A DNA stretch of 64,000 nucleotides, from the NCBI RefSeq assembly GCF_002262935.1, contig NZ_NPIA01000003.1, forward strand, positions 124,001 to 188,000. The letters are read 5' to 3'. The position numbers and the translations under genes were made by a program. The DNA comes from Lottiidibacillus patelloidae. GTDB taxonomy: Bacteria > Bacillota > Bacilli > Bacillales > SA5d-4. Positions 34,054-42,501 of the stretch are shown here, in pieces (position 1 is the first letter of the stretch; each line of letters starts with the position of its first letter). Under the pieces are notes generated by a model. It did not search any database and was not told where the DNA came from. It saw only the letters and a program-made list of their open reading frames with translations.

Positions 34054-35082
34054 ATGGAAAAAATCGCAGTTATAGGTGCTGGAAGTTGGGGAACAGCGTT
34101 AGCAATTGTGCTTGCAGATAATGGTCATCATGTTAATCTCTACGGAAGGCGTAATGATCAAATACAAGAAATTAATGATAAACATACGAACGAAAAGTAT
34201 TTACCAGGCATAACTTTGCCTCATAATATTTTCGGTTTATCTTCTCTTCGTCACGCTGTCGAAGATGTTAGCACGATTGTTTTGGTAACGCCAACGAAAG
34301 CTATGCGCCAAGTTTTATCTGACTTAAAACAATTACTAACTAAGAAAGTCACCATTGTTCATGCTAGTAAGGGAATTGAACCGGAGACTCATAAAAGAAT
34401 TTCAGAAATGATTGAGGAAGAAATACCAAGTGAATATTTAAATGCTGTGGTTGTTTTATCGGGCCCTAGTCATGCAGAGGAAGTTAGTCGCCGGATGCCA
34501 ACAACTGTTACAGTTTCTTCGAATAATGCTAATGCGCAAGAACTTATACAGGACTTATTTATTAATTCTAATTTTCGTGTATATACAAATGCAGATGTCA
34601 TCGGTGTAGAGCTTGGTGGAGCATTAAAGAATATTATTGCATTAGGTGCTGGTTTAGCTGATGGCCTTGGACATGGTGATAATGCTAAAGCGGCATTAAT
34701 AACTCGTGGATTAGCTGAAATAGCGAGGTTAGGAACGAAAATGGGTGCTAATCCGTTAACTTTTGCTGGATTAACTGGAATTGGTGATCTAATTGTTACT
34801 TGTACTAGTGTACATAGTCGTAATTGGCGAGCTGGAAATATGCTTGGAAAAGGTAAAAAATTAAATGATGTATTAGAAGACATGGGTATGGCAGTTGAAG
34901 GAGTTAGAACTACTAAGGCTGCATATCAACTTGCTAAGAATGTCGGAGTAGAAATGCCGATTACTGAGCAAATTTATGAAGTTTTATTTAATGATAAAGA
35001 TCCTAAAACAGCATTAGATGAGTTAATGGCAAGAGGAAAAACCAAAGAGTTAGAGGATTTTTCTGAGAAATTGTTTTTATAA
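34054..35082 (+). CDS. gpsA: Glycerol-3-phosphate dehydrogenase [NAD(P)+]
   Basis: 342 residues producing sn-glycerol 3-phosphate for phospholipids. Rossmann motif GAGSWGTALAIVLADNG (about 7-23), GPSHAEEV, catalytic-lysine region LGGALKNIIALGAGLADGLGHGDNAKAAL, and GVRTTKAAYQLA. Follows der by 27 bases as in B. subtilis. AAGGAAGTG precedes the ATG. Confidence 0.95.
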   Translation: MEKIAVIGAGSWGTALAIVLADNGHHVNLYGRRNDQIQEINDKHTNEKYLPGITLPHNIFGLSSLRHAVEDVSTIVLVTPTKAMRQVLSDLKQLLTKKVTIVHASKGIEPETHKRISEMIEEEIPSEYLNAVVVLSGPSHAEEVSRRMPTTVTVSSNNANAQELIQDLFINSNFRVYTNADVIGVELGGALKNIIALGAGLADGLGHGDNAKAALITRGLAEIARLGTKMGANPLTFAGLTGIGDLIVTCTSVHSRNWRAGNMLGKGKKLNDVLEDMGMAVEGVRTTKAAYQLAKNVGVEMPITEQIYEVLFNDKDPKTALDELMARGKTKELEDFSEKLFL

Positions 35083-35115
35083 TATCAGTTGTTCAAAGTA
35101 TTAATAAACTCACTC

Positions 35116-35142
35116 ACACTCATTCTTTCCATGCATATACTA
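35116..35142 (+). promoter_or_regulatory. SigK-type promoter upstream of spoVIF remnant
   Basis: AC at 35116-35117, 16 bases, then CATATACTA (35134-35142), which fits CATAnnnTA exactly with the same spacing as the gerP promoter on the other strand. It lies 29 bases before the ATG of the truncated spoVIF. Confidence 0.55.
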
Positions 35143-35171
35143 TTTTGAATGTTGATGCAGAGGGAGGATGA

Positions 35172-35276
35172 ATGGTTAAAGACATGTTTGATAAGTATGG
35201 GCAATCAAAATGTGTCAGCCAACTTAATTTATTAAACTTAGCTAATAGTGTAAAAGGTGCTAATCTTAAAGAATAG
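35172..35276 (+). pseudogene. spoVIF: Truncated spoVIF (stage VI sporulation protein F)
   Basis: A 34-codon frame behind a strong GGGAGGATG site reads MVKDMFDKYGQ...VSQLNLLNLANSVKGANLKE and then stops at TAG. SpoVIF proteins begin with a similar (L/M)F-K...V...DIFxLANSVxxANFKDE and run to about 80-90 residues. The in-frame sequence after the stop (IQLFSLLHMSTK) faintly recalls the expected next helix (LI..VS.LAN.PVSK), as if the rest has decayed. The promoter and ribosome site are intact, so a short peptide may still be made. Too short to appear as a normal gene call. Confidence 0.55.
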
Positions 35277-35359
35277 ATACAGTTATTTAGCTTGTTACAC
35301 ATGTCAACAAAGCTTTTTAACTATTTATTTCGGTGTCTTTTTAATAACGTCCTACCACT

Positions 35360-35378
35360 ATTATAGTTAAACTATAAT
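35360..35378. repeat. Perfect 9-bp inverted repeat
   Basis: ATTATAGTT-a-AACTATAAT, between the spoVIF remnant and a terminator. Odd-centred palindrome that could be a protein-binding site; its TATAAT (35373-35378 region) could also be a promoter element. Confidence 0.4.
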
Positions 35379-35413
35379 GAAACTGTTTTCTTACGGGAAT
35401 ATTTAGTCAACAT

Positions 35414-35448
35414 CTGGAGTAAAATGGCCCCTTTACTCCAGTTTTTTT
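35414..35448 (+). terminator. Terminator upstream of yphE
   Basis: CTGGAGTAAA (35414-35423) pairs with TTTACTCCAG (35432-35441), then seven T. The rest of 35277-35537 shows no gene. Confidence 0.85.
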
Positions 35449-35537
35449 ATGCATTAAACTATAGAAAGTAAGCTGGTATCAAAGAAATAGTAACTAATTT
35501 TAATAAATATTTTACATACATAGAAGGAGTGCTAAAG

Positions 35538-35738
35538 ATGTCACTAGGACTAATAAAAATGTGGTTTTCATTGGGTGCAATAGGACTAATGTTTATCGCA
35601 GTGATTTCCATCTTAATTAGTAGAACAAAATTAAAAGGCTTTTGGAGGTGGATGTTGTCTACAATTGCTTATGTATGTATGATTGTGGCAGGTTTCATCA
35701 TGTTCTTTGTCGTATTTTCCGGGCCGGTTCCAGAGTAA
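35538..35738 (+). CDS. yphE: DUF2768 membrane protein YphE
   Basis: A 66-residue protein with two transmembrane helices (about 8-27 and 38-60) joined by a short basic loop (SRTKLKGFWRW). Size, topology and location between gpsA and yphF fit YphE/DUF2768. ATG 35538 has AGAAGGAG about 8 bases upstream. Role unknown. Confidence 0.72.
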   Translation: MSLGLIKMWFSLGAIGLMFIAVISILISRTKLKGFWRWMLSTIAYVCMIVAGFIMFFVVFSGPVPE

Positions 35739-35749
35739 GGATGATAAAA

Positions 35750-36472
35750 ATGAAATTATTTTTTAAGACGATACTAATTATCTTTTCTATTGCTATACTT
35801 TCGGGATGTTTGTATCCAAGTGATAATTTGCAAAAAAATCGTGTTCCTTATGAAAGTCAGCTTGACTTAGTCCAGTCAGCTATTGACAGATATCAAGAGA
35901 ATACTGGCGGGTTATTGCCTATTAAACAAAGAGATTTCACAACACCTATCTATCGAAAATATCCGGTAGATTTCACAAAATTAATACCAAATTATTTGCA
36001 AGAACCACCAGGTAATTCCTTTGAAAATGGTGGAATTTATCAATATGTATTAGTAAATGTAGATACAAAACCAGAAGTGAAGTTGATCGATTTAGTATCG
36101 GTAACAACTGTACAAAGTGTCAAAATGAGATTAGATGCATACAAACTTGAGTATGGCTATCCACCGTTTGAAGGTGCAATTAACAAGCAAGTATTCACTA
36201 TAAATTACGATGCTCTTGGGTTTAAAACACCGCCGTATGTTGTCAGTCCTTTTACACAAAATAACTTACCAATAGTAGTGAACAGTGAAGGGCAATTAAT
36301 AATCGATTATCGCCAAGACTTATACCAAAAAATTCAACAATTAGGGTCGATCCCGTATCAAATGGGCGAAGATATTCGTAATATACTAGTAGAAGACTCA
36401 GTGTTTGTACCAGTATTTTCTGAGCCTTACACAATTGATGAAAAAAATGAGCCAATATTTTTAATAAAATAG
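35750..36472 (+). CDS. yphF: Lipoprotein YphF
   Basis: 240 residues starting with a lipoprotein signal peptide: MKLFFKTILIIFSIAILSGC, with Cys (about 20) as the lipidation site in LSGC. The mature part is soluble, with repeated sequence around PVDFTKLIPNYLQEPP. No enzymatic motif. ATG 35750 lies 9 bases after AAGG; start codons further upstream would bury the signal peptide. Between yphE and spoIVA as in B. subtilis. Confidence 0.85.
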   Translation: MKLFFKTILIIFSIAILSGCLYPSDNLQKNRVPYESQLDLVQSAIDRYQENTGGLLPIKQRDFTTPIYRKYPVDFTKLIPNYLQEPPGNSFENGGIYQYVLVNVDTKPEVKLIDLVSVTTVQSVKMRLDAYKLEYGYPPFEGAINKQVFTINYDALGFKTPPYVVSPFTQNNLPIVVNSEGQLIIDYRQDLYQKIQQLGSIPYQMGEDIRNILVEDSVFVPVFSEPYTIDEKNEPIFLIK

Positions 36473-36477
36473 GAATG

Positions 36478-36525
36478 AACCTTTCTCTCTATCAATATGA
36501 TGTAAAAGGGAGAAAGGTTTTTTTA
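36478..36525 (+). terminator. Terminator after yphF
   Basis: AACCTTTCTC (36478-36487) pairs with GAGAAAGGTT (36510-36519), followed by T-run; long loop. Confidence 0.75.
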
Positions 36526-36583
36526 TTTGACATCCTTTTGCAGGAATATAGAAATCCTTTCAAACTTTTTTTTGTTCCTTGTC

Positions 36584-36611
36584 ATAATTAAATCGGACAA
36601 CAACATACATA
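36584..36611 (+). promoter_or_regulatory. SigE-type promoter of spoIVA
   Basis: ATA (36584-36586) in TCATAATT, 17 bases, then CATACAT (36604-36610), close to the SigE -10 CATACANT. It lies about 77 bases before spoIVA, a known SigE-dependent gene. Confidence 0.55.
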
Positions 36612-36686
36612 TGTATTGTCCTAGCTATTTTCTTTTTATGAAAGGATGTTTCCATCCAAGGAACTTAAATACCGGGAGGGGATTAA

Positions 36687-38165
36687 GTGGAAAAGGTAGA
36701 TTTATTTAAAGACATTGCAGAACGCACAGGTGGGGATATTTATTTAGGTGTTGTCGGAGCTGTACGAACAGGGAAATCAACTTTTATTAAAAAGTTTATG
36801 GAAACTGTTGTACTACCTAACATCCAAAATGAGTCAGACCGTGTGCGAGCGCAAGACGAGTTACCTCAAAGTGCAGCTGGTAGAACAATTATGACGACAG
36901 AGCCAAAGTTTGTTCCAAACCAAGCGATTGCACTTCAAGTAGATGAGGGGCTTGATGTAAACATTCGTTTAGTAGATTCCGTTGGTTACGCCGTACCAAG
37001 TGCTAAAGGATATGAAGATGAGAATGGACCACGAATGATTAATACACCGTGGTATGAAGATCCAATTCCATTTCATGAAGCTGCAGAAATTGGTACACGT
37101 AAAGTAATTCAAGACCATTCAACATTAGGCGTAGTAATTACTAGTGACGGTTCATTTGGAGAAATTCCTCGTTATGATTATCTAGAATCTGAAGAACGAG
37201 TAATTAATGAACTAAAAGAGGTAGGAAAACCATTTATTATGGTCGTTAATACTTCTCGTCCTTATCACCCTGAAACCGAACAACTACGTCAAGAGCTACA
37301 CGAAAAACATGATATCCCTGTTTTAGCAATGAGTGTTGAAAGTATGACGGAACACGATGTATACAATGTATTACGTGAAGCATTGTATGAATTCCCAGTA
37401 CTAGAGGTGAACGTAAACTTACCAAGTTGGGTAATGGTGCTGAAAGAGGACCATTGGTTACGTGGAAACTACCAACAATCTGTTAATGAAACAGTAAAAG
37501 ATATTAAGCGTCTTCGTGATGTTGATAGAGTTGTCGGTAACTTTAGTGAATATGATTTTATTGCTGATGCAAAATTAGCAGGAATCGAAATGGGGTCAGG
37601 TGTGGCAGAGATTGACTTATACGCACCAGATAATTTATATGATCAAATTTTAAAAGAAATTGTTGGAGTTGAAATTCGCGGTAAGGATCACTTGCTACAA
37701 CTTATGCAAGAATTCTCTCACGCGAAGAAAGAGTTTGATCAAGTCTCTGATGCTTTGAGAATGGTAAAACAAACTGGGTATGGAATAGCTGCACCAGCGC
37801 TTGAAGAGATGAGCTTAGATGAGCCAGAATTAATTCGCCAAGGATCTCGTTTTGGTGTCCGTATCAAAGCGGTAGCACCGTCCATTCATATGGTCAAAGT
37901 GGATGTTGAGTCTGAGTTTGCACCTATCATTGGTACGGAAAAACAAAGTGAAGAATTAATTCGCTACTTAATGCAAGACTTTGAAGATAATCCTTTATCT
38001 ATTTGGAATTCTGATATCTTTGGGCGCTCTTTAAGTTCGTTAGTTCGTGAGAGTATTCAAGCTAAATTATCATTAATGCCTGAAAATGCTCGTTATAAGC
38101 TTAAAGAGACTTTAGAGCGAATCATTAATGAAGGTTCGGGTGGACTTATCGCGATCATCCTATAA
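36687..38165 (+). CDS. spoIVA: Spore coat morphogenetic ATPase SpoIVA
   Basis: 492 residues, full length. It hydrolyses ATP to polymerise into the basement layer of the coat around the forespore. N-terminal TRAFAC-type ATPase with Walker A GAVRTGKST (about 24-32), MTTEPKFVPN (sensor threonine region), Walker B-like VDSVGY, then a long helical middle and the conserved C-terminal domain needed for SpoVM/SpoVID contact, ending GGLIAIIL. GTG 36687 after GGGAGGGG. Confidence 0.96.
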   Translation: MEKVDLFKDIAERTGGDIYLGVVGAVRTGKSTFIKKFMETVVLPNIQNESDRVRAQDELPQSAAGRTIMTTEPKFVPNQAIALQVDEGLDVNIRLVDSVGYAVPSAKGYEDENGPRMINTPWYEDPIPFHEAAEIGTRKVIQDHSTLGVVITSDGSFGEIPRYDYLESEERVINELKEVGKPFIMVVNTSRPYHPETEQLRQELHEKHDIPVLAMSVESMTEHDVYNVLREALYEFPVLEVNVNLPSWVMVLKEDHWLRGNYQQSVNETVKDIKRLRDVDRVVGNFSEYDFIADAKLAGIEMGSGVAEIDLYAPDNLYDQILKEIVGVEIRGKDHLLQLMQEFSHAKKEFDQVSDALRMVKQTGYGIAAPALEEMSLDEPELIRQGSRFGVRIKAVAPSIHMVKVDVESEFAPIIGTEKQSEELIRYLMQDFEDNPLSIWNSDIFGRSLSSLVRESIQAKLSLMPENARYKLKETLERIINEGSGGLIAIIL

Positions 38166-38167
38166 TA

Positions 38168-38200
38168 GAAAGGCTTCTACTGGAGCCTTTCTTTTTTTTG
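38168..38200 (+). terminator. Terminator after spoIVA
   Basis: GAAAGGCT and AGCCTTTC pair around an 8-base loop, then eight T. The remaining AT-rich DNA to 38438 holds a CATACTA (38350-38356) but no convincing -35. Confidence 0.8.
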
Positions 38201-38438
38201 TTCTTGCGAACGCTTTCAAAATATGTTATATTTTTTACAATATTTTCTGACAAATTAGTGGAGTTTTAGAAAAAAGTTAATAAAAATAACTAAAAATTTG
38301 TTGTTAAATATTGAAAAATAGCTAATCATCAGTTAATATTAGGCTTGGTCATACTAAAAATGACATTTAGTTGTATAGAAACTTGAAAATCTGTACACAA
38401 AGAAAGTAACGAGCAATTTTTTAGAGGAGGTGAAAATA

Positions 38439-38711
38439 ATGAACAAAACTGAACTTATCAATGCTGTAGCTGAATCAACTGACCTTTCTAAAAAAGACGC
38501 AACTAAAGCTGTTGACGCTGTTTTCGAATCAATTACAAGTGCATTAACTAGTGGTGATAAAGTACAATTAATCGGCTTTGGAAACTTCGAAGTACGTGAG
38601 CGTGCTGCACGTAAAGGTCGTAACCCACAAACTGGGGAAGAGATCGAAATCGCTGCAAGTAAAGTACCTGCTTTCAAACCTGGTAAAGCCCTTAAAGATG
38701 CTGTTAAATAA
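38439..38711 (+). CDS. hbs: DNA-binding protein HU
   Basis: A 90-residue HU protein: [13 protein letters not shown] helices, then [23 protein letters not shown], the DNA-binding arm with Pro at its tip, and [13 protein letters not shown] end. Chromosome architecture protein. AGAGGAGGTG 6 bases before ATG 38439; the upstream start at 38430 overlaps it. Codon use looks biased to highly expressed genes (GCT, CGT). Confidence 0.97.
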   Translation: MNKTELINAVAESTDLSKKDATKAVDAVFESITSALTSGDKVQLIGFGNFEVRERAARKGRNPQTGEEIEIAASKVPAFKPGKALKDAVK

Positions 38712-38732
38712 TTAATACATATTGGGCATATA

Positions 38733-38761
38733 GAAGCTGCGCATTTTGCGTAGCTTTTTTT
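38733..38761 (+). terminator. Terminator after hbs
   Basis: AAGCTGCGCA and TGCGTAGCTT pair (one G-T wobble) around TTT, followed by a T-run. Confidence 0.85.
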
Positions 38762-38859
38762 TATTGGCTCAAATTTTGTTTGCTTATTTTTGCTTTTATT
38801 AATGTTATTATGCTAAAATTTTCACAATGCAACTTTTGTCGAACTAGGGGGTAGAAATA

Positions 38860-39426
38860 ATGTCAGCAGTAAATAAAGAGCAAATTGAACAAGCTGTAAG
38901 ATTAATTTTAGAAGCAATCGGTGAGGATCCTAACCGTGAAGGGTTATTAGATACACCAAAACGTGTTGCGAAAATGTATACGGAAGTTTTTCAAGGACTT
39001 AATGAGGACCCAAAAGAACATTTTGCTACTATTTTTAGTGAAGACCATGAGGAATTAGTGCTTGTGAAAGATATACCATTTTATTCAATGTGTGAACATC
39101 ATTTAGTACCGTTTTTTGGAAAAGCACATGTGGCTTACATCCCTAAAAATGGAAAGGTTACTGGGTTAAGTAAATTAGCTCGAGCTGTAGAAGCTGTAGC
39201 CAAGCGTCCACAATTGCAAGAAAGAATCACATCCACTATTGCTAATTCTATTGTTGAAACGCTTGAGCCACATGGTGTAATGGTAGTTGTAGAGGCTGAG
39301 CATATGTGTATGACTATGCGTGGGGTTAAAAAACCAGGTTCAAAGACTATCACATCAGCCGTTCGTGGTATCTTAATGGATGATGCTCCTGCGCGCGCAG
39401 AAGTTTTATCTTTAATTAAACAATAA
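38860..39426 (+). CDS. folE: GTP cyclohydrolase I
   Basis: 188 residues; opens GTP to dihydroneopterin triphosphate for folate. Zinc and catalytic region [20 protein letters not shown] (about 68-87), [10 protein letters not shown], and C-terminal [16 protein letters not shown]. The B. subtilis orthologue mtrA is cotranscribed with mtrB (TRAP); here no mtrB follows and a terminator intervenes before hepS. GGGGGTAG precedes the ATG. Confidence 0.95.
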   Translation: MSAVNKEQIEQAVRLILEAIGEDPNREGLLDTPKRVAKMYTEVFQGLNEDPKEHFATIFSEDHEELVLVKDIPFYSMCEHHLVPFFGKAHVAYIPKNGKVTGLSKLARAVEAVAKRPQLQERITSTIANSIVETLEPHGVMVVVEAEHMCMTMRGVKKPGSKTITSAVRGILMDDAPARAEVLSLIKQ

Positions 39427-39437
39427 GTAAGACAAAG

Positions 39438-39468
39438 AAAAGTTGGACAATTGTGTTCAACTTTTTTT
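39438..39468 (+). terminator. Terminator between folE and hepS
   Basis: AAAGTTGGACA pairs with TGTTCAACTTT (one wobble) around a short loop and leads into a T-run. Confidence 0.82.
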
Positions 39469-39491
39469 ATACGACTTAAAAATAGCTTTTG

Positions 39492-39521
39492 TTTATCGCA
39501 CTTAATTGGATATGTTATAAT
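39492..39521 (+). promoter_or_regulatory. Probable promoter of hepS operon
   Basis: Perfect TATAAT (39516-39521) 40 bases before hepS; the -35 (TTTATC, 18-base spacer) is poor. Confidence 0.45.
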
Positions 39522-39561
39522 TACATGCAAGTATTTTTGTGAAATGTTGGAGGACGAACTG

Positions 39562-40326
39562 ATGTCTTTTAAGCTTCAAAGCATAAAGGAAGAAGTAACA
39601 CAATTAAATGAGCAAGTGTATAAAAAATGCTCTGTGGCTTATTTAAACAAATATGTAGCATGCCCGATTATTGATGAAGACAAATCTATGTTCTTATATG
39701 GTTTGTTAAAGCAAAGTAAGTACCCACATCTTCAAAGTGCTTATATTGCCGTAATGTTAGTGGATTTGGCTTTATCATTACACGAAGCAGTGCCAATTAA
39801 TAATGAGCATGAAGGAGATGTAAAACATCGTCAGCTCACAGTTCTAGGTGGAGATTATTATAGTAGTCTTTATTATAATGAACTCGCCAAAATAGATGAC
39901 TTAAATTTAATTAAAAATGTAGCTAGAGCAATTCAAGAAATTAATGAACAAAAGATGAACGTTTATTTGCAAAGGTCTGATGTACTAGAAGATTATTTAA
40001 AAGGGATTGAAAAAATCAATGCTTATTTGTTTGCGTCAATTGCAAATGAGTTAAAATGTCCGGAATGGTCACAGTTTGTAGCTTCGTTCTTTTTGTTAAA
40101 AGTGCTTATAATGCAACGAAATAATATTATTGATGTTAAAGTTGGACATAAGAAAATGATAGATCAAAATAAGGAAAATATCGATGTGAAAATTAAGGAT
40201 CTAACAAAGAAAGTAATGATATTACTTCAAAGTAATTTAACTTTGCATCAATTATTTTCTGATTCATTTAAAGAACTTCAAAAATATGAAAATAGATTAG
40301 TTAATGCGACGGGAGAAGGCTTGTAA
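39562..40326 (+). CDS. hepS: Heptaprenyl diphosphate synthase component I
   Basis: A 254-residue, mostly helical small subunit that pairs with HepT to make the C35 chain of menaquinone-7. No DDxxD motif, as expected for the non-catalytic partner; the N-terminal pattern LNKYVACPIIDEDK and ALSLHEAV match the HepS family. ATG 39562 follows GGAGGACGAA; upstream start codons are outside the homologous region. Directly abuts menG. Confidence 0.85.
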   Translation: MSFKLQSIKEEVTQLNEQVYKKCSVAYLNKYVACPIIDEDKSMFLYGLLKQSKYPHLQSAYIAVMLVDLALSLHEAVPINNEHEGDVKHRQLTVLGGDYYSSLYYNELAKIDDLNLIKNVARAIQEINEQKMNVYLQRSDVLEDYLKGIEKINAYLFASIANELKCPEWSQFVASFFLLKVLIMQRNNIIDVKVGHKKMIDQNKENIDVKIKDLTKKVMILLQSNLTLHQLFSDSFKELQKYENRLVNATGEGL

Positions 40327-41025
40327 ATGGAAACAAAAGAAAAGAAAGTACATCGTGTGTTCGAAGCAATATCAAAAGATTATGATTTTATGAATTCTGT
40401 CATTAGTTTTCAACGCCATAAAGCTTGGCGAAAAGATACAATGAAGCGGATGAAAGTTCAAGTCGGTACCAAAGCTTTAGACGTTTGTTGCGGGACAGCA
40501 GATTGGACATTAGCTCTTGCAGAAGCAGTAGGACCAACTGGCAGTGTTGTTGGCTTAGATTTTAGTGAAAACATGCTGGCTATAGGAAAAGAAAAAGTAA
40601 AAGATAGTCAGATGAACAATATTACTTTAATTCATGGAAACGCCATGGAACTTCCGTTTGAAGATGGGACATTTGATTACGTAACAATTGGTTTTGGTTT
40701 ACGAAACGTTCCTGATTATCTTCATGTTCTAAAAGAAATGTATCGGGTGCTAAAGCCAGGAGGAATGGTTGTTTGCTTAGAAACTTCTCAACCAACAATG
40801 CCTGTTTTTAAACAAGGTTTTACCTTTTATTTCCGATATGTAATGCCTATTTTAGGAAAACTTCTAGCGAAAAGTTATAATGAATACTCTTGGTTACAGG
40901 AATCAGCAAATGACTTTCCTGGTAGAGAACAATTAAAAGGGCTTTTCATTCAGGCTGGATTTAAAAATATTAAAATTAAATCATATTCTGGCGGCGTTGC
41001 AGCGATGCATTTAGGGCGGAAATAA
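40327..41025 (+). CDS. menG: Demethylmenaquinone methyltransferase
   Basis: A 232-residue SAM-dependent methylase (UbiE/MenG) for the last step to menaquinone. [17 protein letters not shown] opening, SAM motif [27 protein letters not shown], and [16 protein letters not shown]-like post-motif; [13 protein letters not shown] end typical. The ATG follows the hepS stop with no gap, with GGAGAAGG inside hepS as ribosome site. Confidence 0.94.
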   Translation: METKEKKVHRVFEAISKDYDFMNSVISFQRHKAWRKDTMKRMKVQVGTKALDVCCGTADWTLALAEAVGPTGSVVGLDFSENMLAIGKEKVKDSQMNNITLIHGNAMELPFEDGTFDYVTIGFGLRNVPDYLHVLKEMYRVLKPGGMVVCLETSQPTMPVFKQGFTFYFRYVMPILGKLLAKSYNEYSWLQESANDFPGREQLKGLFIQAGFKNIKIKSYSGGVAAMHLGRK

Positions 41026-41040
41026 AAAGGAGTTTAGCAG

Positions 41041-41910
41041 TTGATTAATGTTAATAAAATTAAGATATTTTTAGAGATGATAAAATTTGAACATACAATA
41101 TTTGCACTACCATTTGCCTTTCTAGGAGCAATACTAGGGAATGTACTTATCGAAGGAACGTTTCCAACCCTTATGGAGTGGGTATGGATAACGTTAGCGA
41201 TGGTAGGTGCGCGAACTGCAGCGATGTCATTAAACCGCCTTATAGATGCAAATATCGATAGAGCAAACCCAAGAACTGAAACGAGAGCAATACCTGCTGG
41301 ACTTCTATCAAAGGTTGAAGTACTAGTATTTACGGCTTTATCCTTCCTTTTATTATTTTATTCTGCCTACCAATTAAATGAGCTGGCGATGTATTTGTTA
41401 CCAATTGCAGTCTTTTTCTTAGTGATTTATTCTTACACGAAACGCTTTACATGGCTTTGTCATGTTGTTTTAGGTATTACAATAGGACTTGCTCCATTAG
41501 GTGGTTGGGTAGGTGCGACAGGTACGTTAACTATTGATGCATTTCTTTTATTTTTAGGCGTAGTGTTTTGGATTGCGGGATTTGACATCATTTATGCTAC
41601 CCAAGATGCTGACTATGACAGAGAAGTTAAACTTTTTTCTATACCAAGTCGTTTCGGTATTGCAAAAAGCTTAATGATTGCCAGAGCTTTTCATATTGTT
41701 GCATTTTTGTTTTTTGCAAGTTTAATATTCACAACTAGTCTCGGCTATATATACGCTTTTGGAGTGTTAGTTTCTGGCTTAATTATGACATATGAACATT
41801 CTTTAGTCTCGGCAAAGGATTTATCAAAACTGAATGTAGCTTTCTTCACAATGAACGGTATCTTAAGTATCGTCATGTTTATTTTCACATTAGGAGATAT
41901 ATTATTATGA
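41041..41910 (+). CDS. mqnP: UbiA-family prenyltransferase (probable MqnP)
   Basis: 289 residues with eight to nine transmembrane helices. Both Mg-diphosphate motifs are present: NRLIDANIDRANPRT (NxxxDxxxD, about 61) and ATQDADYDREVKLFSIPSRFG (DxxxD, about 182). Being next to ubiX and mqnA suggests MqnP, which attaches the prenyl chain in the futalosine pathway, rather than MenA. TTG 41041 after AAGGAG; overlaps ubiX by 4 bases. Confidence 0.85.
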   Translation: MINVNKIKIFLEMIKFEHTIFALPFAFLGAILGNVLIEGTFPTLMEWVWITLAMVGARTAAMSLNRLIDANIDRANPRTETRAIPAGLLSKVEVLVFTALSFLLLFYSAYQLNELAMYLLPIAVFFLVIYSYTKRFTWLCHVVLGITIGLAPLGGWVGATGTLTIDAFLLFLGVVFWIAGFDIIYATQDADYDREVKLFSIPSRFGIAKSLMIARAFHIVAFLFFASLIFTTSLGYIYAFGVLVSGLIMTYEHSLVSAKDLSKLNVAFFTMNGILSIVMFIFTLGDILL

Positions 41911-42500
41911 AAAAAATATTCGCAGTCGGAATTACTGGAGCAAGTGGTGGCATTTATGGTGTAACATTAGTTCAGCAGTTATTACTTGCAGGCCATAAAG
42001 TACATTTAATTGTAACTGAAGCAGGTTGGCAAGTTTTCAAGGAAGAACTAGATTGGGATACAACTGATCGTGATAAGTTAATGAAAAAACATTTTCCAAT
42101 TGAAAATAATGCTGAACTGCATTATCATACATTACGTGATTTTAATGCTCCAATAGCTAGTGGCTCATACCAATGTGATGGAATGATCATTATTCCATGT
42201 TCAATGGGAACGTTATCTGGAATAGCACAAGGAGCATCTGGTAACTTGTTAGAAAGAGCTGCAGATGTTATGTTAAAAGAGCGCAAGAAGTTAATTTTAG
42301 TTCCAAGAGAAACGCCGTTACATGCGATTCACCTTGAAAATATGCAAAAAGTAGTTCAAGCTGGTGGACAAGTATTACCAGCCATGCCTGGATTCTATCA
42401 TAAACCGAAATCGTTAGAAGATATTGTGAACTTTTTAGTAGGCAAAGCATTAGACAACTTAGGAGTAGAACATCATTTATTTACCCGCTGGGGGGATTGA
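41907..42500 (+). CDS. ubiX: Flavin prenyltransferase UbiX
   Basis: A 197-residue flavodoxin-like enzyme making prenylated FMN, the cofactor of UbiD-type decarboxylases. Motifs: GITGASGGIYG (about 7), PCSMGTLSGIAQGASGNLLERAADVMLKE, and VPRETPLHAIHLENM. In the futalosine pathway it would serve the UbiD-like decarboxylase (MqnL), which is not in this window. ATGA overlap with the gene before and 1-base gap to mqnA. Confidence 0.92.
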   Translation: MKKIFAVGITGASGGIYGVTLVQQLLLAGHKVHLIVTEAGWQVFKEELDWDTTDRDKLMKKHFPIENNAELHYHTLRDFNAPIASGSYQCDGMIIIPCSMGTLSGIAQGASGNLLERAADVMLKERKKLILVPRETPLHAIHLENMQKVVQAGGQVLPAMPGFYHKPKSLEDIVNFLVGKALDNLGVEHHLFTRWGD

Positions 42501-42501
42501 C

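Noticed and set aside
34470-34883. 137-codon minus-strand frame inside gpsA
   Set aside because: Antisense to an intact, fully motif-supported gpsA; no ribosome site.
35120-35302. 60-codon minus-strand frame over the spoVIF remnant
   Set aside because: No ribosome site; the plus strand explains the region better (promoter, ribosome site, SpoVIF-like start).
36527-36709. 60-codon frame just before spoIVA
   Set aside because: Overlaps the spoIVA promoter and start; no ribosome site.
38350-38356. CATACTA upstream of hbs as a SigG -10
   Set aside because: No matching -35 at 16-18 bases, so the match is probably chance in AT-rich DNA.
39135-39530. 131-codon minus-strand frame opposite folE
   Set aside because: Antisense to folE and through its terminator.
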